Part shown: positions 1 through 9,415 of the stretch, one piece after another | Layout: the number at the start of each line of letters is the position of its first letter | How positions within the stretch are numbered: the first letter of the stretch is position 1 | Origin: Ignavibacteriales bacterium | GTDB lineage: Bacteria > Bacteroidota > Ignavibacteria > Ignavibacteriales > Melioribacteraceae | Assembly: GCA_021740915.1 (NCBI GenBank) | Contig: JAIOYW010000022.1 | Location: 1-60,341, forward strand | Length of the DNA: 60,341 nt | Direction of reading: 5' to 3' | The notes under the pieces: generated by a model | Told to the model about the DNA's origin: nothing | Database searches by the model: none | The model's input: only the letters and a program-made list of their open reading frames with translations | Translations under genes and position numbers: made by a program

Positions 1-476
1 GGAGACGGTCCCTGCCCCGGTTTATACTGGTCAATACAAATTTCAGCAGATGCCTTGTGTGACAAATAAGCGCGTAATTCGCTTGTTCTGATCAAAGGAA
101 TACCATTAAAATGGAATAGTTTTAATGCGGTATATTTTCTGTCAGGTGTGAAAATATTTCTTTTTACTAAAGAATCTGCATATTGAGACCCGTAGGAATA
201 AAATTCATTATCAGCGAAAGTATATAAAAGATAGTAGGCAGAATCTTTCCTCATATCCAAGAGAAAATAACCGGAGCCGCATAAACTATCTCCCACCTCC
301 CGGTAAACCAGACGAAAACCGTATTTGTCATTTGCCTGGATTATCTGGAACGGCTTCAGATCATTGATGTGGAAACGATGTAATTCATACCAGTATTCGC
401 ATCTCTCTTTCTCCTGCCCGCAAGCGAGATTAAGAGTGAAATTGAAAAGAAAAAATAACAGTAGAAAATATCTCAT
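1..476 (-). CDS. Signal-peptide protein of unknown function, 3' end cut by the window edge
   Basis: On the minus strand an open frame starts at ATG 476 and runs off the left edge without a stop (about 158 codons visible). The N-terminus MRYFLLLFFLFNFTLNLACG is a clear signal peptide. It has a Cys in an imperfect lipobox (NLAC rather than LxGC), so it is either a lipoprotein or an ordinary secreted protein. The rest is a mix of aromatic and charged residues, with several Tyr/Phe-rich strands and three more Cys, and resembles no family I recognise. The next gene (stop at 616) lies on the same strand about 140 bases upstream. No function is assigned. Confidence 0.6.
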   Translation of the reverse strand, partial: MRYFLLLFFLFNFTLNLACGQEKERCEYWYELHRFHINDLKPFQIIQANDKYGFRLVYREVGDSLCGSGYFLLDMRKDSAYYLLYTFADNEFYSYGSQYADSLVKRNIFTPDRKYTALKLFHFNGIPLIRTSELRAYLSHKASAEICIDQYKPGQGPS

Positions 477-615
477 ACTTGCCAAAGGTTTTAATGAATA
501 ATAAAGGATAAAAGTTAAAAAAAAATCTTTGTAAGGGTCATTTCTAAAAATTCAAGATCAATCTGGAAAAATGCGGGGCTGCGCTCTGCCGCCCCGCTTG
601 TAAATTTATGGCGAA

Positions 616-2703
616 TTACTTCAAAAGCAGCATCTTCCTTACTTCTCTGAAATTCGCTTTACCTGTTGATGACTGCGCTTCCAATGCATAAAAGTAAACT
701 CCGCTTGCAAAACCTGAAGCATCAAAAACAGCCTCATGATAGCCCAAAGATTGTTCGATGTTCACAAGTTCCGCTACTTTTTCTCCAAGCATATTGAAGA
801 CGGACAATTTTACCCAGGTGTTCTCAGGCAGAGAATATTGGATTTTTGTCGCCGGGTTAAATGGGTTAGGATAGTTTTGAGCCAATGAGAAAGAGTTGAG
901 TGTTTTATATGGCTTTGGAATACCGGAAATTAGACTTTGATTTAAAACAACATTGTCATATTTGGTATATCCACGATCTGAAGTAATTAGTAATATTTTT
1001 TGATAATATTCAGAAGTAAAATCCAGCATTACTTCCGAATAATCCTGAGTGCTATGTATTAATTCATAACCATTACCTTTATCCCACTCAAAAGATAACA
1101 AGCCATTTAAGTTGCTGATCCTGAAGGAATACTTATTATCAGGAACATATTGATATGCAAAAATCAAATTAAAAATATCCCCATTTGTAGTTGCATAACT
1201 CAATTCCCAGTATGAACCCGCATTAAAATATCCAATACCTGCAATTGGCGTTTTAATATCTGTTTTCCAATCTTGCCAATTGTGCAATTCGCTCATAAAT
1301 ACATCTATGGAAAAATCTTTAACAATTGGATATGTCCTCTGTGAAATAACCCCGTAGAATCCATTATTATCATTACTTGCACCCCTATGAATGATTAATG
1401 TGTCATTCACTACCAGATCAATACCCGGTTCATGAAAAGAAGTGTTGTCAAATATTTTCCACAAATAATTGTCAAGCAAAGAACCATCGAAATTTTCAAT
1501 AAAATAATTCACGGGATAACTTTCACTTTGCTTAACTTCAAAATCATCATAATATGCATAGCCATAAGCTGCCAAGCCTAAATATGTATCTCCGTTAAAA
1601 ACCGAATCAATAAATGTCGTAGCTTCAATATCATTTACAAGTACTCTTATTGAACTCCCATTTTTCTGGATTGTGAATTTATTATAGTCACCAATGTTTG
1701 TATTAAAAAATGACACACTGTCCACAAATGCAATATTCTTATAGGTTTCACCATTTTTTCGATAGTGCGGAATTACCATATTATTTATTCCGGTCGTATA
1801 ATCAGTATGAAAACTTATGAGTATCTGATTATTTGCGGAATTTCGAAGAACAAATCTCTCGCCGCCTTCCCAATAACCATTTCTTACTTTTACCCTTACT
1901 GTGGCAGAATAATGATTTCTGTCATACAGTGAAGTATCAAGCATGATGACACCCTGATCAGTCTGTGCTGAACTTTGAGACCAATATCCTTTAAGTTCTC
2001 CCTCGATTATGCCCCAAGTACCTGAAACAATCGTCCATGCTGAATTTATCTGAGATCCCCCAAATTCATCAAAAAAAATCGACTCTGCAATAAATTTCTC
2101 AACCTTAAACTCATCATAATATGCGTACCCATAAGTAGCTAATCCGAGATAAGTGTCGCCTCCAAAAACTGAATCTATAAATGTAGTTGCTTCAATATCA
2201 TTGACAAATACCCTTACTGTACTCCCACTCTTTTGGATTGTAAACTTATTATAGTCTCCAATGTTAGTATTAAAAAATGACACACTGTCCGCTACGGCAA
2301 TATTCTTATAGGTTTCACCATTTTTTCGATAGTGAGGAATAACCATATTATTAATTCCATTCGTGAAATCCGTGTGAAAACTAATCAGTATCTGATTATT
2401 TGCCGAATTTCGAAGCACAAATCGTTCACCCCCTTCCCAATATCCATCTCTTACTTTTACTCGAACAGAAGCAGTAAAATAATTCCGGTTATAGAGAGAT
2501 GTATCTAACATTATTACTCCCTGATCAGTCTGAGCTGCACTTTGAGACCAATATCCTTTTAATTCCCCTTCAATAATGTTCCATGCACCTGAAATTGTGG
2601 TGAAAGCTGAACCAATTTCAGAACCGGAGAAATCTTCATAGAATTGTAACTCTTGAGAATAAATGCATGAAGTAATAATTATAGCAAGTAATATTTTTTT
2701 CAT
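616..2703 (-). CDS. T9SS-sorted secreted protein with two near-identical tandem domains
   Basis: 695 aa. A signal peptide (MKKILLAIIITSCIYSQE) is followed by two tandem copies of a roughly 185-residue domain (about 22-205 and 206-395). They are almost identical over long stretches, for example GELKGYWSQS, GERFVLRNSANNQILISFHT and NDIEATTFIDSVF. The pattern is beta-rich with Gly/Trp, like LamG/DUF1080-type jelly-roll domains. A third, diverged domain covers about 396-595 (FIENFDGSLLDNYLWKIF). The C-terminal 85 residues are a T9SS sorting domain (QNYPNPFNPATKI, then FASGVYFYALEA and a KKMLLLK end). The protein is expected to be exported by type IX secretion, possibly as a carbohydrate-binding or adhesion protein; ligand binding is inference. 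It is divergent from the NtrB-like kinase gene, with a shared 216-base promoter region. Confidence 0.85.
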   Translation of the reverse strand: MKKILLAIIITSCIYSQELQFYEDFSGSEIGSAFTTISGAWNIIEGELKGYWSQSAAQTDQGVIMLDTSLYNRNYFTASVRVKVRDGYWEGGERFVLRNSANNQILISFHTDFTNGINNMVIPHYRKNGETYKNIAVADSVSFFNTNIGDYNKFTIQKSGSTVRVFVNDIEATTFIDSVFGGDTYLGLATYGYAYYDEFKVEKFIAESIFFDEFGGSQINSAWTIVSGTWGIIEGELKGYWSQSSAQTDQGVIMLDTSLYDRNHYSATVRVKVRNGYWEGGERFVLRNSANNQILISFHTDYTTGINNMVIPHYRKNGETYKNIAFVDSVSFFNTNIGDYNKFTIQKNGSSIRVLVNDIEATTFIDSVFNGDTYLGLAAYGYAYYDDFEVKQSESYPVNYFIENFDGSLLDNYLWKIFDNTSFHEPGIDLVVNDTLIIHRGASNDNNGFYGVISQRTYPIVKDFSIDVFMSELHNWQDWKTDIKTPIAGIGYFNAGSYWELSYATTNGDIFNLIFAYQYVPDNKYSFRISNLNGLLSFEWDKGNGYELIHSTQDYSEVMLDFTSEYYQKILLITSDRGYTKYDNVVLNQSLISGIPKPYKTLNSFSLAQNYPNPFNPATKIQYSLPENTWVKLSVFNMLGEKVAELVNIEQSLGYHEAVFDASGFASGVYFYALEAQSSTGKANFREVRKMLLLK

Positions 2704-2836
2704 TTTTTCCCCATTTTTGTGATATTCATACTATCACCAATAATAATGCCAAATGGCGATGTTTATTAATAATGCGTTTATATATCATACCCTCCCCCCT
2801 CAACGTTACATTTCTGCAACATGCCCCACTCATTTT

Positions 2837-2855
2837 TGTTGTAAAAAATACAACA
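2837..2855. promoter_or_regulatory. Perfect 19-bp palindrome TGTTGTA-AAAAA-TACAACA, putative regulator site
   Basis: Seven-base arms are separated by five As. It lies 134 bp upstream of the T9SS gene start (2703) and 65 bp upstream of the kinase start. An 18-of-19 copy lies just after the operon at 6723-6741. Spacing and symmetry fit an enhancer-type site for the NtrC-like regulator encoded next door; that is inference. Confidence 0.45.
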
Positions 2856-2919
2856 GGCTCGAATTATTGACTCTTATCATTTTTAAACATATTTTCAGGA
2901 AAACTATTATTGATTGAAA

Positions 2920-5346
2920 ATGAAAAGAAGACATCTTTTTATCGGTATAACTTCTTTGTTAATAACTGTTATTATTGTTTTTCTTGTCAGAACTTATACT
3001 TACAAATATGATGTAATAATAAAATCGGAGATAAGAAACGATTCTGAGGTTATGCTTTATCACGATCTGAAGCATGACGGCAATTACTCTCAGTTCAGGT
3101 TATATAACTGCGACAGGCTTGGGGGCCATACAATAGTTATTTTCGAAGGACTCACTACAATAATCCGCGAGCAGCTCATTTTTAACTACCTGATCCACCC
3201 GGAAGATGTTATTTTCAGAGACTGGACAGAAGATGGAATAGATGACCTTATTGTTTTCAGCCATTCTGAAGAAGGTACCCACCTCACTGTTTATGATATC
3301 GCCCGGGAGCATCTTGTCTTTAATGAAAAGTTTTTCTATGATATTGCAGACTGCGCTAATCGCAAACCCTGGGTGCCAGGAGAATTTTTTGATCTTCAGT
3401 TTTTTACTGATCCCGATGACGGAAAAAGAAAATGTCTCGTTCAGATCAACGGAGGTTTTAATTTCCGGTGCCGTTCTCTGCTTGTTCTTGACATAAATAC
3501 TCTTGAAACACAATACGAATTCAGCAATACAGCCGGTTTTTATAAATTATTCGTAATTAATGATAATGATGGCAGATTTAAGAAAATTATTTCTATCGCA
3601 ACACCCCATGGAAATGACGGTGAAAAATACCCATACAGTGATTATTATGCATGGGTGTTTATACTCAATAATAAATTAGAACTGATCCGGGAACCTTATA
3701 ATCTTGCGAGATACACCGGAGGAATAACTGCTGTTTTTAATGAAAACGATTCTTTTATTATTGGAACACATCGTAATGATTCGTTTTCTACCGAAACAAA
3801 AATATTTTCTTTGATGCCAGATAATTCGCTTCGGGTAATGTTTTCGGATAGTATCTTTTTTGACTCTGGTTTTATTAAACTGCAAACCGAAGGCAGACCG
3901 CATTATTTATTTGCAGGTGAAAATAAGATCATAGTATTAGACAGTGCTTATCGAACCGTTACGAAAGATTCTTCACTGCAATTTGCTTCACTTTGGTCAT
4001 TAACCGATAATATTGGATTTTTATTAAATGACCCCGAAATAATATTTATTGATGGGAATGCCGAAGTTATTGCGAAAATTTCGGATAAGCGTATTGATAA
4101 ATTGCATACACCCGAAAACCGGTATAATACTAGCAAATCGTCATCCGATGAATTCCCTTACTTTCACTTCTATAATAATCGAAACCTGATTACTCTTTCA
4201 CTTTCCACAAACTATTTTTACTCATATATATTTTTGATTGCTCCTGCATTTTTTCTTGTTCTAAATTTGGGGATTCGCGGCAGCTTTTATTTATTTATCC
4301 GTTTTTTCCTCGATTACAGAACCAAACAACGCCTAATAAATTCAAACGCCAACGGAATACTGCTCCTCGATGAAAAACTTCGCGTCAAGTATCTCAACGA
4401 TAATTTTATTGATACTCTCCGCTTTGAAAAGAATTCTTACCACAGAAAAAAATATGACGAATTACTGGATCGGTTCTCTCCGGTTTGTATGATAATTAAA
4501 AATAGCATTGGGTCAGAAAGCGTCATTTCGGATAATATTTCCTGGATCAAAAACGAAAAGGAATTCAGCGGAAGGATAATAATAACTCCCTTCAGATTTT
4601 ACTCCGATTATATTATCGGCTATCTGATTGAACTGATAAACTTTACAGAACCGGTCTCCGCCGAGAGGATTAAAGCCTGGTCGAAAACCTCGCAGAAAAT
4701 AGCACATGATATTAAAACGCCGCTTTCCACAATACAGTTGAATGTGAGCGCACTCCAGCAAAGGATTGAAAATTCAGATCTGGAAAATAAATTTGAATAC
4801 CTGGACGATCTTTATTATATCTCAAAGGAAACCCGCAGAATATCGAATCTTACAAGGAATTTCCTCCAGCTTTCGAATCTGAACAAACCTGTAAAAAAAC
4901 TTATCGCTGTTGAAGAGCTGATACAATTCTCTCTGCAGCGTTTCCAGAGTTATTTCAAAAGCGGCATTTCACTGAATTTGCAGCTTGAATCCCCGGAAGA
5001 AGTGCTTTTCTGCGATCCGACACAGATGGAGCAGGTACTTGAAGCGCTGATAGAAAATGCAATTGAAGCTCTGGGCAGTAAAGGCGGCGAAATAAAAATT
5101 GAATCGGGCAAGGCTGATGGTAAATATTGGATCAGAGTTGCCGATACTGGACCAGGTATAAAACATGAGAATCTGGAAAAGATATTCGAACCATATTTTT
5201 CCACAAAATCCGAAGGCACAGGACTTGGCTTAATAATTGCTAAGAATATTATTGTGGAACACAACGGAACAATTTCCGTCGAATCTTCCGGAGGCAATGG
5301 CACTTCGTTTAAGATTTCCTTACCAAGAATGGAGAAGAATGAATAG
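2920..5346 (+). CDS. Membrane sensor histidine kinase, NtrB-like
   Basis: About 808 aa. One membrane helix near residues 8-26 is followed by a large extracytoplasmic sensor region (about 30-430) of repeated beta-strand character. A second membrane segment lies near 430-460 (YIFLIAPAFFLVLNLGI). Next come a PAS-like region (GILLLDEKLRVKYLND), a HisKA domain with the phosphoacceptor His at about 596 in AHDIKTPLSTIQ, and a HATPase domain with N box LIENAIEAL, G1 DTGPGI and G2 EGTGLGL. It should autophosphorylate and pass phosphate to the overlapping response regulator. I chose ATG 2920; an in-frame TTG lies two codons upstream at 2914 and neither has a well-placed ribosome site. The 3' end overlaps the regulator gene by 8 bases, so the two are translationally coupled. 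Confidence 0.85.
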   Translation: MKRRHLFIGITSLLITVIIVFLVRTYTYKYDVIIKSEIRNDSEVMLYHDLKHDGNYSQFRLYNCDRLGGHTIVIFEGLTTIIREQLIFNYLIHPEDVIFRDWTEDGIDDLIVFSHSEEGTHLTVYDIAREHLVFNEKFFYDIADCANRKPWVPGEFFDLQFFTDPDDGKRKCLVQINGGFNFRCRSLLVLDINTLETQYEFSNTAGFYKLFVINDNDGRFKKIISIATPHGNDGEKYPYSDYYAWVFILNNKLELIREPYNLARYTGGITAVFNENDSFIIGTHRNDSFSTETKIFSLMPDNSLRVMFSDSIFFDSGFIKLQTEGRPHYLFAGENKIIVLDSAYRTVTKDSSLQFASLWSLTDNIGFLLNDPEIIFIDGNAEVIAKISDKRIDKLHTPENRYNTSKSSSDEFPYFHFYNNRNLITLSLSTNYFYSYIFLIAPAFFLVLNLGIRGSFYLFIRFFLDYRTKQRLINSNANGILLLDEKLRVKYLNDNFIDTLRFEKNSYHRKKYDELLDRFSPVCMIIKNSIGSESVISDNISWIKNEKEFSGRIIITPFRFYSDYIIGYLIELINFTEPVSAERIKAWSKTSQKIAHDIKTPLSTIQLNVSALQQRIENSDLENKFEYLDDLYYISKETRRISNLTRNFLQLSNLNKPVKKLIAVEELIQFSLQRFQSYFKSGISLNLQLESPEEVLFCDPTQMEQVLEALIENAIEALGSKGGEIKIESGKADGKYWIRVADTGPGIKHENLEKIFEPYFSTKSEGTGLGLIIAKNIIVEHNGTISVESSGGNGTSFKISLPRMEKNE

Positions 5347-6700
5347 CCCGGCGAAAATACTTGCTGTTGATGACGAGCCTGAATATCTTCATGCCCTCTT
5401 AAAGGTGCTCAAACTCAAAAAATACTGCGTTGATATTGAATCTGACCCTGTAAACGTCCTGAATCTTACCGAGAAAAAGAATTATGATATTTTTCTTCTC
5501 GATGTGAATATGCCCCGCCTTAATGGAACAGCTCTTTTTGAGATAATTAAGAACAAGTTTCCGGACTCTCCTGTGATAATGATCTCAGGTGAAAGTACGA
5601 TCGGCACTGCAGTCGAGATGATAAAAAAAGGCGCTTACGATTTTATTGAAAAACCTGTTGAACCCGAAAGACTTTATATCACAATTGAAAAAGCTCTTGA
5701 AAAAAGCCGGATTTTTGAAGAAATGCAGAATCTCAGGGGCAAACCTTCGACAATACAAAAAATAATCGGCGAAAGCGGAGTAATTAAAAAGCTGCATACC
5801 GATATCAAACAGCTTGCCCCTACAAACGCGAAAGTGCTGATAACAGGCGAAAGTGGAACCGGTAAAGAACTTGTGGCTGCGGCTATCCACTATCACAGCA
5901 AAAGAACTCATAAACCATATATCACGATCAATTGCTCCGCTATTCCGGGCGAGTTGCTCGAATCTGAACTTTTCGGGCATAAAAAGGGCTCGTTCACCGG
6001 AGCTACAAGCGATAAAAAGGGCAAATTCCTTGCAGCCGATGGAGGAAGCATATTTCTCGATGAAATTGGTGATATGGATCCGCGCCTTCAGGCTAAGATG
6101 CTGCGTGTGCTTGAAGAAAACGAAATTGAGGTTATCGGCGAAAATAAATCTGTTAAAGTTGATGTCAGGATAATCTCAGCAACAAATAAAAACCTTGCTG
6201 AAATGGTGCAGGAAGGTACTTTCAGAGAAGATCTTTTCCACAGACTGAATACAATACAGTTAAGACTTCCTGCGCTCAGGGAAAGAAAAGAGGATATCAT
6301 AACACTTGCTAAATACTTCCTCGAAAAATTTTCAGTTGAATATAAAAAAGATAATCTTGAGTTTGATATCGGCGCAGAATTACTTCTTTGCGATTATGAC
6401 TACCCGGGAAATGTTCGGGAATTAAAAAACCTTATAGAAAGGGTCGTGATTTTTGCCGATTGTCGATTAATTACGCAGATTGATGTTGAACGAGCTTACG
6501 GAAAGAATAATTTCAAAGCCATCCTGGATATTGCTCCGGATGAACATAATCTGAAAAACGCCAAAGCTGAGTTTGAAAAGATTTTTATTGAACGTGCTCT
6601 TAAGAAAAATGAGTGGAACTTGCAAAACACTGCGAATGAACTAGGGCTCGACAGATCGAACCTGTTCAAAAAGATGAAACAATTCGGGCTGAATAAATGA
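5339..6700 (+). CDS. NtrC-family sigma-54-dependent response regulator
   Basis: 453 aa. Receiver domain with acidic residues D11/D12, phosphoacceptor D55 (LLDVNMP) and the conserved Lys in EKPVEP. The AAA+ domain has Walker A GESGTGKE (about 170-177), a sigma-54 contact loop GSFTGA (217-222, with Ser replacing the usual Ala), Walker [12 protein letters not shown] and the arginine segment [10 protein letters not shown]. The C-terminal Fis-type helix-turn-helix covers the last 30 residues ([18 protein letters not shown]). ATG 5339 is chosen because it overlaps the kinase stop, has GGAGAAG just upstream and starts the receiver fold correctly; longer in-frame starts lie inside the kinase gene. 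It activates sigma-54 promoters after phosphorylation by the kinase. Targets are unknown; the flanking palindromes are candidates. Confidence 0.92.
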   Translation: MNSPAKILAVDDEPEYLHALLKVLKLKKYCVDIESDPVNVLNLTEKKNYDIFLLDVNMPRLNGTALFEIIKNKFPDSPVIMISGESTIGTAVEMIKKGAYDFIEKPVEPERLYITIEKALEKSRIFEEMQNLRGKPSTIQKIIGESGVIKKLHTDIKQLAPTNAKVLITGESGTGKELVAAAIHYHSKRTHKPYITINCSAIPGELLESELFGHKKGSFTGATSDKKGKFLAADGGSIFLDEIGDMDPRLQAKMLRVLEENEIEVIGENKSVKVDVRIISATNKNLAEMVQEGTFREDLFHRLNTIQLRLPALRERKEDIITLAKYFLEKFSVEYKKDNLEFDIGAELLLCDYDYPGNVRELKNLIERVVIFADCRLITQIDVERAYGKNNFKAILDIAPDEHNLKNAKAEFEKIFIERALKKNEWNLQNTANELGLDRSNLFKKMKQFGLNK

Positions 6701-6722
6701 GTATTTTTTCAATAAACTTATC

Positions 6723-6741
6723 TGTTGTAAAAAATACCACA
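6723..6741. promoter_or_regulatory. Second copy of the 19-bp palindrome, TGTTGTA-AAAAA-TACCACA
   Basis: It matches the 2837-2855 site at 18 of 19 positions, including the central five As. It lies 22 bases after the regulator stop codon and about 160 bases upstream of the next kinase gene. The two copies bracket the whole kinase/regulator operon. Confidence 0.4.
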
Positions 6742-6831
6742 TATTTACTGTGTCTCAGCAAATAGGCTCACTGTCAGAAATTCACAATTTCCCCTCAGAA
6801 CAATATTTTTCATTCGATTTATTTTAATATT

Positions 6832-6875
6832 TAACCAATTATTCTTTTCACCCGAAAGAATAATTGGTTATTTTG
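6832..6875 (+). terminator. Intrinsic terminator of the NtrB/NtrC-like operon
   Basis: A perfect 16-bp stem (6832-6847 with 6855-6870) has a 7-base loop and is followed by TTTTG. It swallows the upstream TTG codon at 6864, which argues against starting the next gene there. Confidence 0.75.
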
Positions 6876-6899
6876 TATTCTGCTAAAGGGAACAATTTC

Positions 6900-8942
6900 T
6901 TGGAAACTGTGAATTTGAAAAAAAATGCAGTCTTTAAAATCCCGTATATGTTCAGCTATATCCAGCCTTTGCGGGTGTTAATATTGTTTTTGATCCCCAT
7001 TATCTCTGCGTATGGACAGAAAACAGGGCTGGAACTTATAGATTCTCTCAAATCAGCCTGTGCAGAGGCTCCCGGCGACACAGACCGCGTTAAAATACTT
7101 GGTAAAATATCCTTCAACTACTACAATTTTGATACAGATTCCGGTATCTTTTATGGAAGAAAGGCGTTAGATCTTTCCGAAAAATCAGGCTGGGATAAAG
7201 GCATTGCCCTCTCGAATAATTATATTGGTATTAATTATGGAGTTAAGGGCGACTTCCCAAAATCGCTTGATTATTTCCGAAAGTCCCTTAACTCATATAT
7301 CATGGTTGGAGATAAACAGGGGGAAGCATACGCCTGTAATAATATCGGAAATCTTTATAGAATAATGAAGAATTATGAAAAGTCAATCGAATATTTAGAC
7401 CGGGCAGTTGACTTAAATATTGAGTTAGGAAATAAACTTGATCAAATGAAAAGTTACAGTAATTTGGGGATCACATACACATTGCTTCAAAACAATGACA
7501 AAGCGGTTGAGAATCTCAATAAAACAATGGCATTAGCAAAAGAATTAAATCTTAAAGAAATTATTGCGAATACACTTCTGAACCTCTCAGATATTAAAAT
7601 TAATAATAAAGATTATTGCTCCGGGCTAAAATTTGCATTTCAAGCGCTCGAAATAGCCGGAAAACTCGATAACATATATCTTCTTTCAAGTCTTCTCGCC
7701 GATATTGGAAAGATTTTTCTTTCTGCTTCAGAAGATCAGTTTTTTGAAGGAAATAAATGTGAATTATATCCTTCAGATAAGCGGACTGCCCTCTTAATGG
7801 CTGAAAACTACTTTCTCCGTTCCAATGAGAAATTAAAACCTATTAATGACCTTCCAATGATATCCCAAAATATGTTAAGTCTCTCCAGAGTATATGAAAA
7901 TCTTGGTGATTATAAAAGCGCCATTTTGTATCTTAAAAAATACGATGAAATTCAAGATTCAATAATCTCATTGGATAAAGCGCTTAAAATTTCCGAAGTC
8001 GAAAAAAAACTTGAAGTTGAATTAAGGGATAAACAGATAGAGATAAAAAATGTTCAGATAAGAGAAAAACAAAACCAAATAAACCTGCTTATAATAATTT
8101 TCATTTTGTTAATAATTGTTGTCGTACTTGGAATCTACCTGGTTAATAAAAGAAAGGAGATAAAGCTACGAATTAAAACTGATCATGAAAGACAGAGAAT
8201 GATTGAGGAACTGACCGAAGCAAAAGAAAAGGCGGAATCTGCCAGTATTCTGAAAGATTCGTTCATTAATAATATCTCCCATGAAATACGAACGCCATTA
8301 AATGGAATACTTGGGTACACAAACCTTATAAAGGAAACTTACTTCGACAGGATTGATGAAGAAGACAGAGGGATGTTCAGTGGAATTGAAGAATCCTCTG
8401 AAAGAATTGTCCGTACTTTTGACCTCATTCTCGATTATTCGCGAATCCGTAGTGGTGATTTCATCCTTGAAAAAGAAAATATTGATCTCGAGAATTTATG
8501 CAGGGAATGTTTATCCAGATTTACGATGCTTGCAAAATTGAAGAAGATTGGATTATCTTTCAGAAATGATTTTGGTCCGGTTATTCTATCTGCCGATAAC
8601 TATTTATTAAGACAGACACTTATTCATCTTCTTGATAATGCAATAAAATACACAAATAAAGGAAAAGTAGAATTGATTATGACAGAGGGTGAAAATCATT
8701 CCATGCAGATAAAAGTAGTTGATTCGGGTGTTGGGATCAGAGCCGACCTGCTGCCTCATGTTTTTGCACCTTACAATCAGGAAGAAATGGGCTACGGAAG
8801 GAAATATGAAGGTGTGGGACTGGGTTTATCACTTGCCAAAGAATTTTCCGAAATGAATGATGCTTCACTTAGCGTCCAAAGCCAAAAAGGACTGGGAACA
8901 ACATTTACTATTGAATTTAATTTAACCAAAAGAAGTAATTGA
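6900..8942 (+). CDS. TPR-repeat sensor histidine kinase
   Basis: About 680 aa from the TTG at 6900, which has AAAGGG nine bases upstream. ATG 6948 is the alternative and gives a compact signal sequence MFSYIQPLRVLILFLIPIIS. An earlier TTG at 6864 sits in a terminator stem and is rejected. After the signal sequence come tetratricopeptide repeats (about 60-350; GEAYACNNIGNLYRIMKNYE type units) in the periplasm. A coiled coil and one membrane helix (INLLIIIFILLIIVVVLGIY) lead to HisKA with His at about 461 (NISHEIRTPLNG) and a HATPase domain (LLDNAIKYT, DSGVGI, GVGLGL). It likely phosphorylates the single-domain receiver encoded 4 bases downstream. The sensed signal is unknown. Confidence 0.85.
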   Translation: METVNLKKNAVFKIPYMFSYIQPLRVLILFLIPIISAYGQKTGLELIDSLKSACAEAPGDTDRVKILGKISFNYYNFDTDSGIFYGRKALDLSEKSGWDKGIALSNNYIGINYGVKGDFPKSLDYFRKSLNSYIMVGDKQGEAYACNNIGNLYRIMKNYEKSIEYLDRAVDLNIELGNKLDQMKSYSNLGITYTLLQNNDKAVENLNKTMALAKELNLKEIIANTLLNLSDIKINNKDYCSGLKFAFQALEIAGKLDNIYLLSSLLADIGKIFLSASEDQFFEGNKCELYPSDKRTALLMAENYFLRSNEKLKPINDLPMISQNMLSLSRVYENLGDYKSAILYLKKYDEIQDSIISLDKALKISEVEKKLEVELRDKQIEIKNVQIREKQNQINLLIIIFILLIIVVVLGIYLVNKRKEIKLRIKTDHERQRMIEELTEAKEKAESASILKDSFINNISHEIRTPLNGILGYTNLIKETYFDRIDEEDRGMFSGIEESSERIVRTFDLILDYSRIRSGDFILEKENIDLENLCRECLSRFTMLAKLKKIGLSFRNDFGPVILSADNYLLRQTLIHLLDNAIKYTNKGKVELIMTEGENHSMQIKVVDSGVGIRADLLPHVFAPYNQEEMGYGRKYEGVGLGLSLAKEFSEMNDASLSVQSQKGLGTTFTIEFNLTKRSN

Positions 8943-8946
8943 CTTT

Positions 8947-9351
8947 ATGGATAAAGTGGAAAATTTAGAGGGCATGAATGACTTGAAAACGGTCCTGATT
9001 GTTGAGGATGACAAATTCAACCTGGATCTTATTAACAGGTCACTTCGAAAAAAATATAAAACTGCTTTTGCGGATTCTGAAGATACCGTCTATGCCGCCC
9101 TGGAAAGTGTTGATATCGATCTGATATTGATGGATATTTCAATTTTGGGTCATAAAAACGGGCTTCAGTTGACGAGTGAATTAAAAGCATCGGAAAAGTA
9201 TTCGCATATTCCTGTGATTGCAGTGACAGCCCATGCATATCCAAAAGACAGGCAGAATGCTGCCAGTGCAGGCTGTGATGATTTTCTTGCAAAACCATTC
9301 CAGTTCAGCGAGCTTCACGAAAAAATTCTGCGTTTTTTTCAGGTAGCTTGA
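8947..9351 (+). CDS. Single-domain (CheY-like) response regulator
   Basis: 134 aa, essentially only a receiver domain. Acidic pair E20/D21-D22, phosphoacceptor D63 in LILMDISI, Thr in AVTAHAY and Lys in FLAKPFQ. There is no output domain, so it acts by protein contact or as a phosphorelay intermediate. It begins 4 bases after the TPR kinase stop, so the pair is an operon. A second in-frame ATG ten residues in (MNDLKTVLIVEDD) could be the true start. Confidence 0.85.
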   Translation: MDKVENLEGMNDLKTVLIVEDDKFNLDLINRSLRKKYKTAFADSEDTVYAALESVDIDLILMDISILGHKNGLQLTSELKASEKYSHIPVIAVTAHAYPKDRQNAASAGCDDFLAKPFQFSELHEKILRFFQVA

Positions 9352-9415
9352 TTTCAGTCTGAATTGCTTCACCGCGCCAATCTGCTGTTTTATTGACCTC
9401 TCGGACACTGTAAAA

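Noticed and set aside
2856-2871. Sigma-54 promoter directly after the left palindrome, for the kinase gene
   Set aside because: GGCTCG is present but the TTG element is one base too far and the -12 GC is missing.
6864-6899. TTG at 6864 as the start of the TPR kinase
   Set aside because: It lies inside the perfect stem of the terminator for the upstream operon and lacks a ribosome site; 6900 has AAAGGG upstream.
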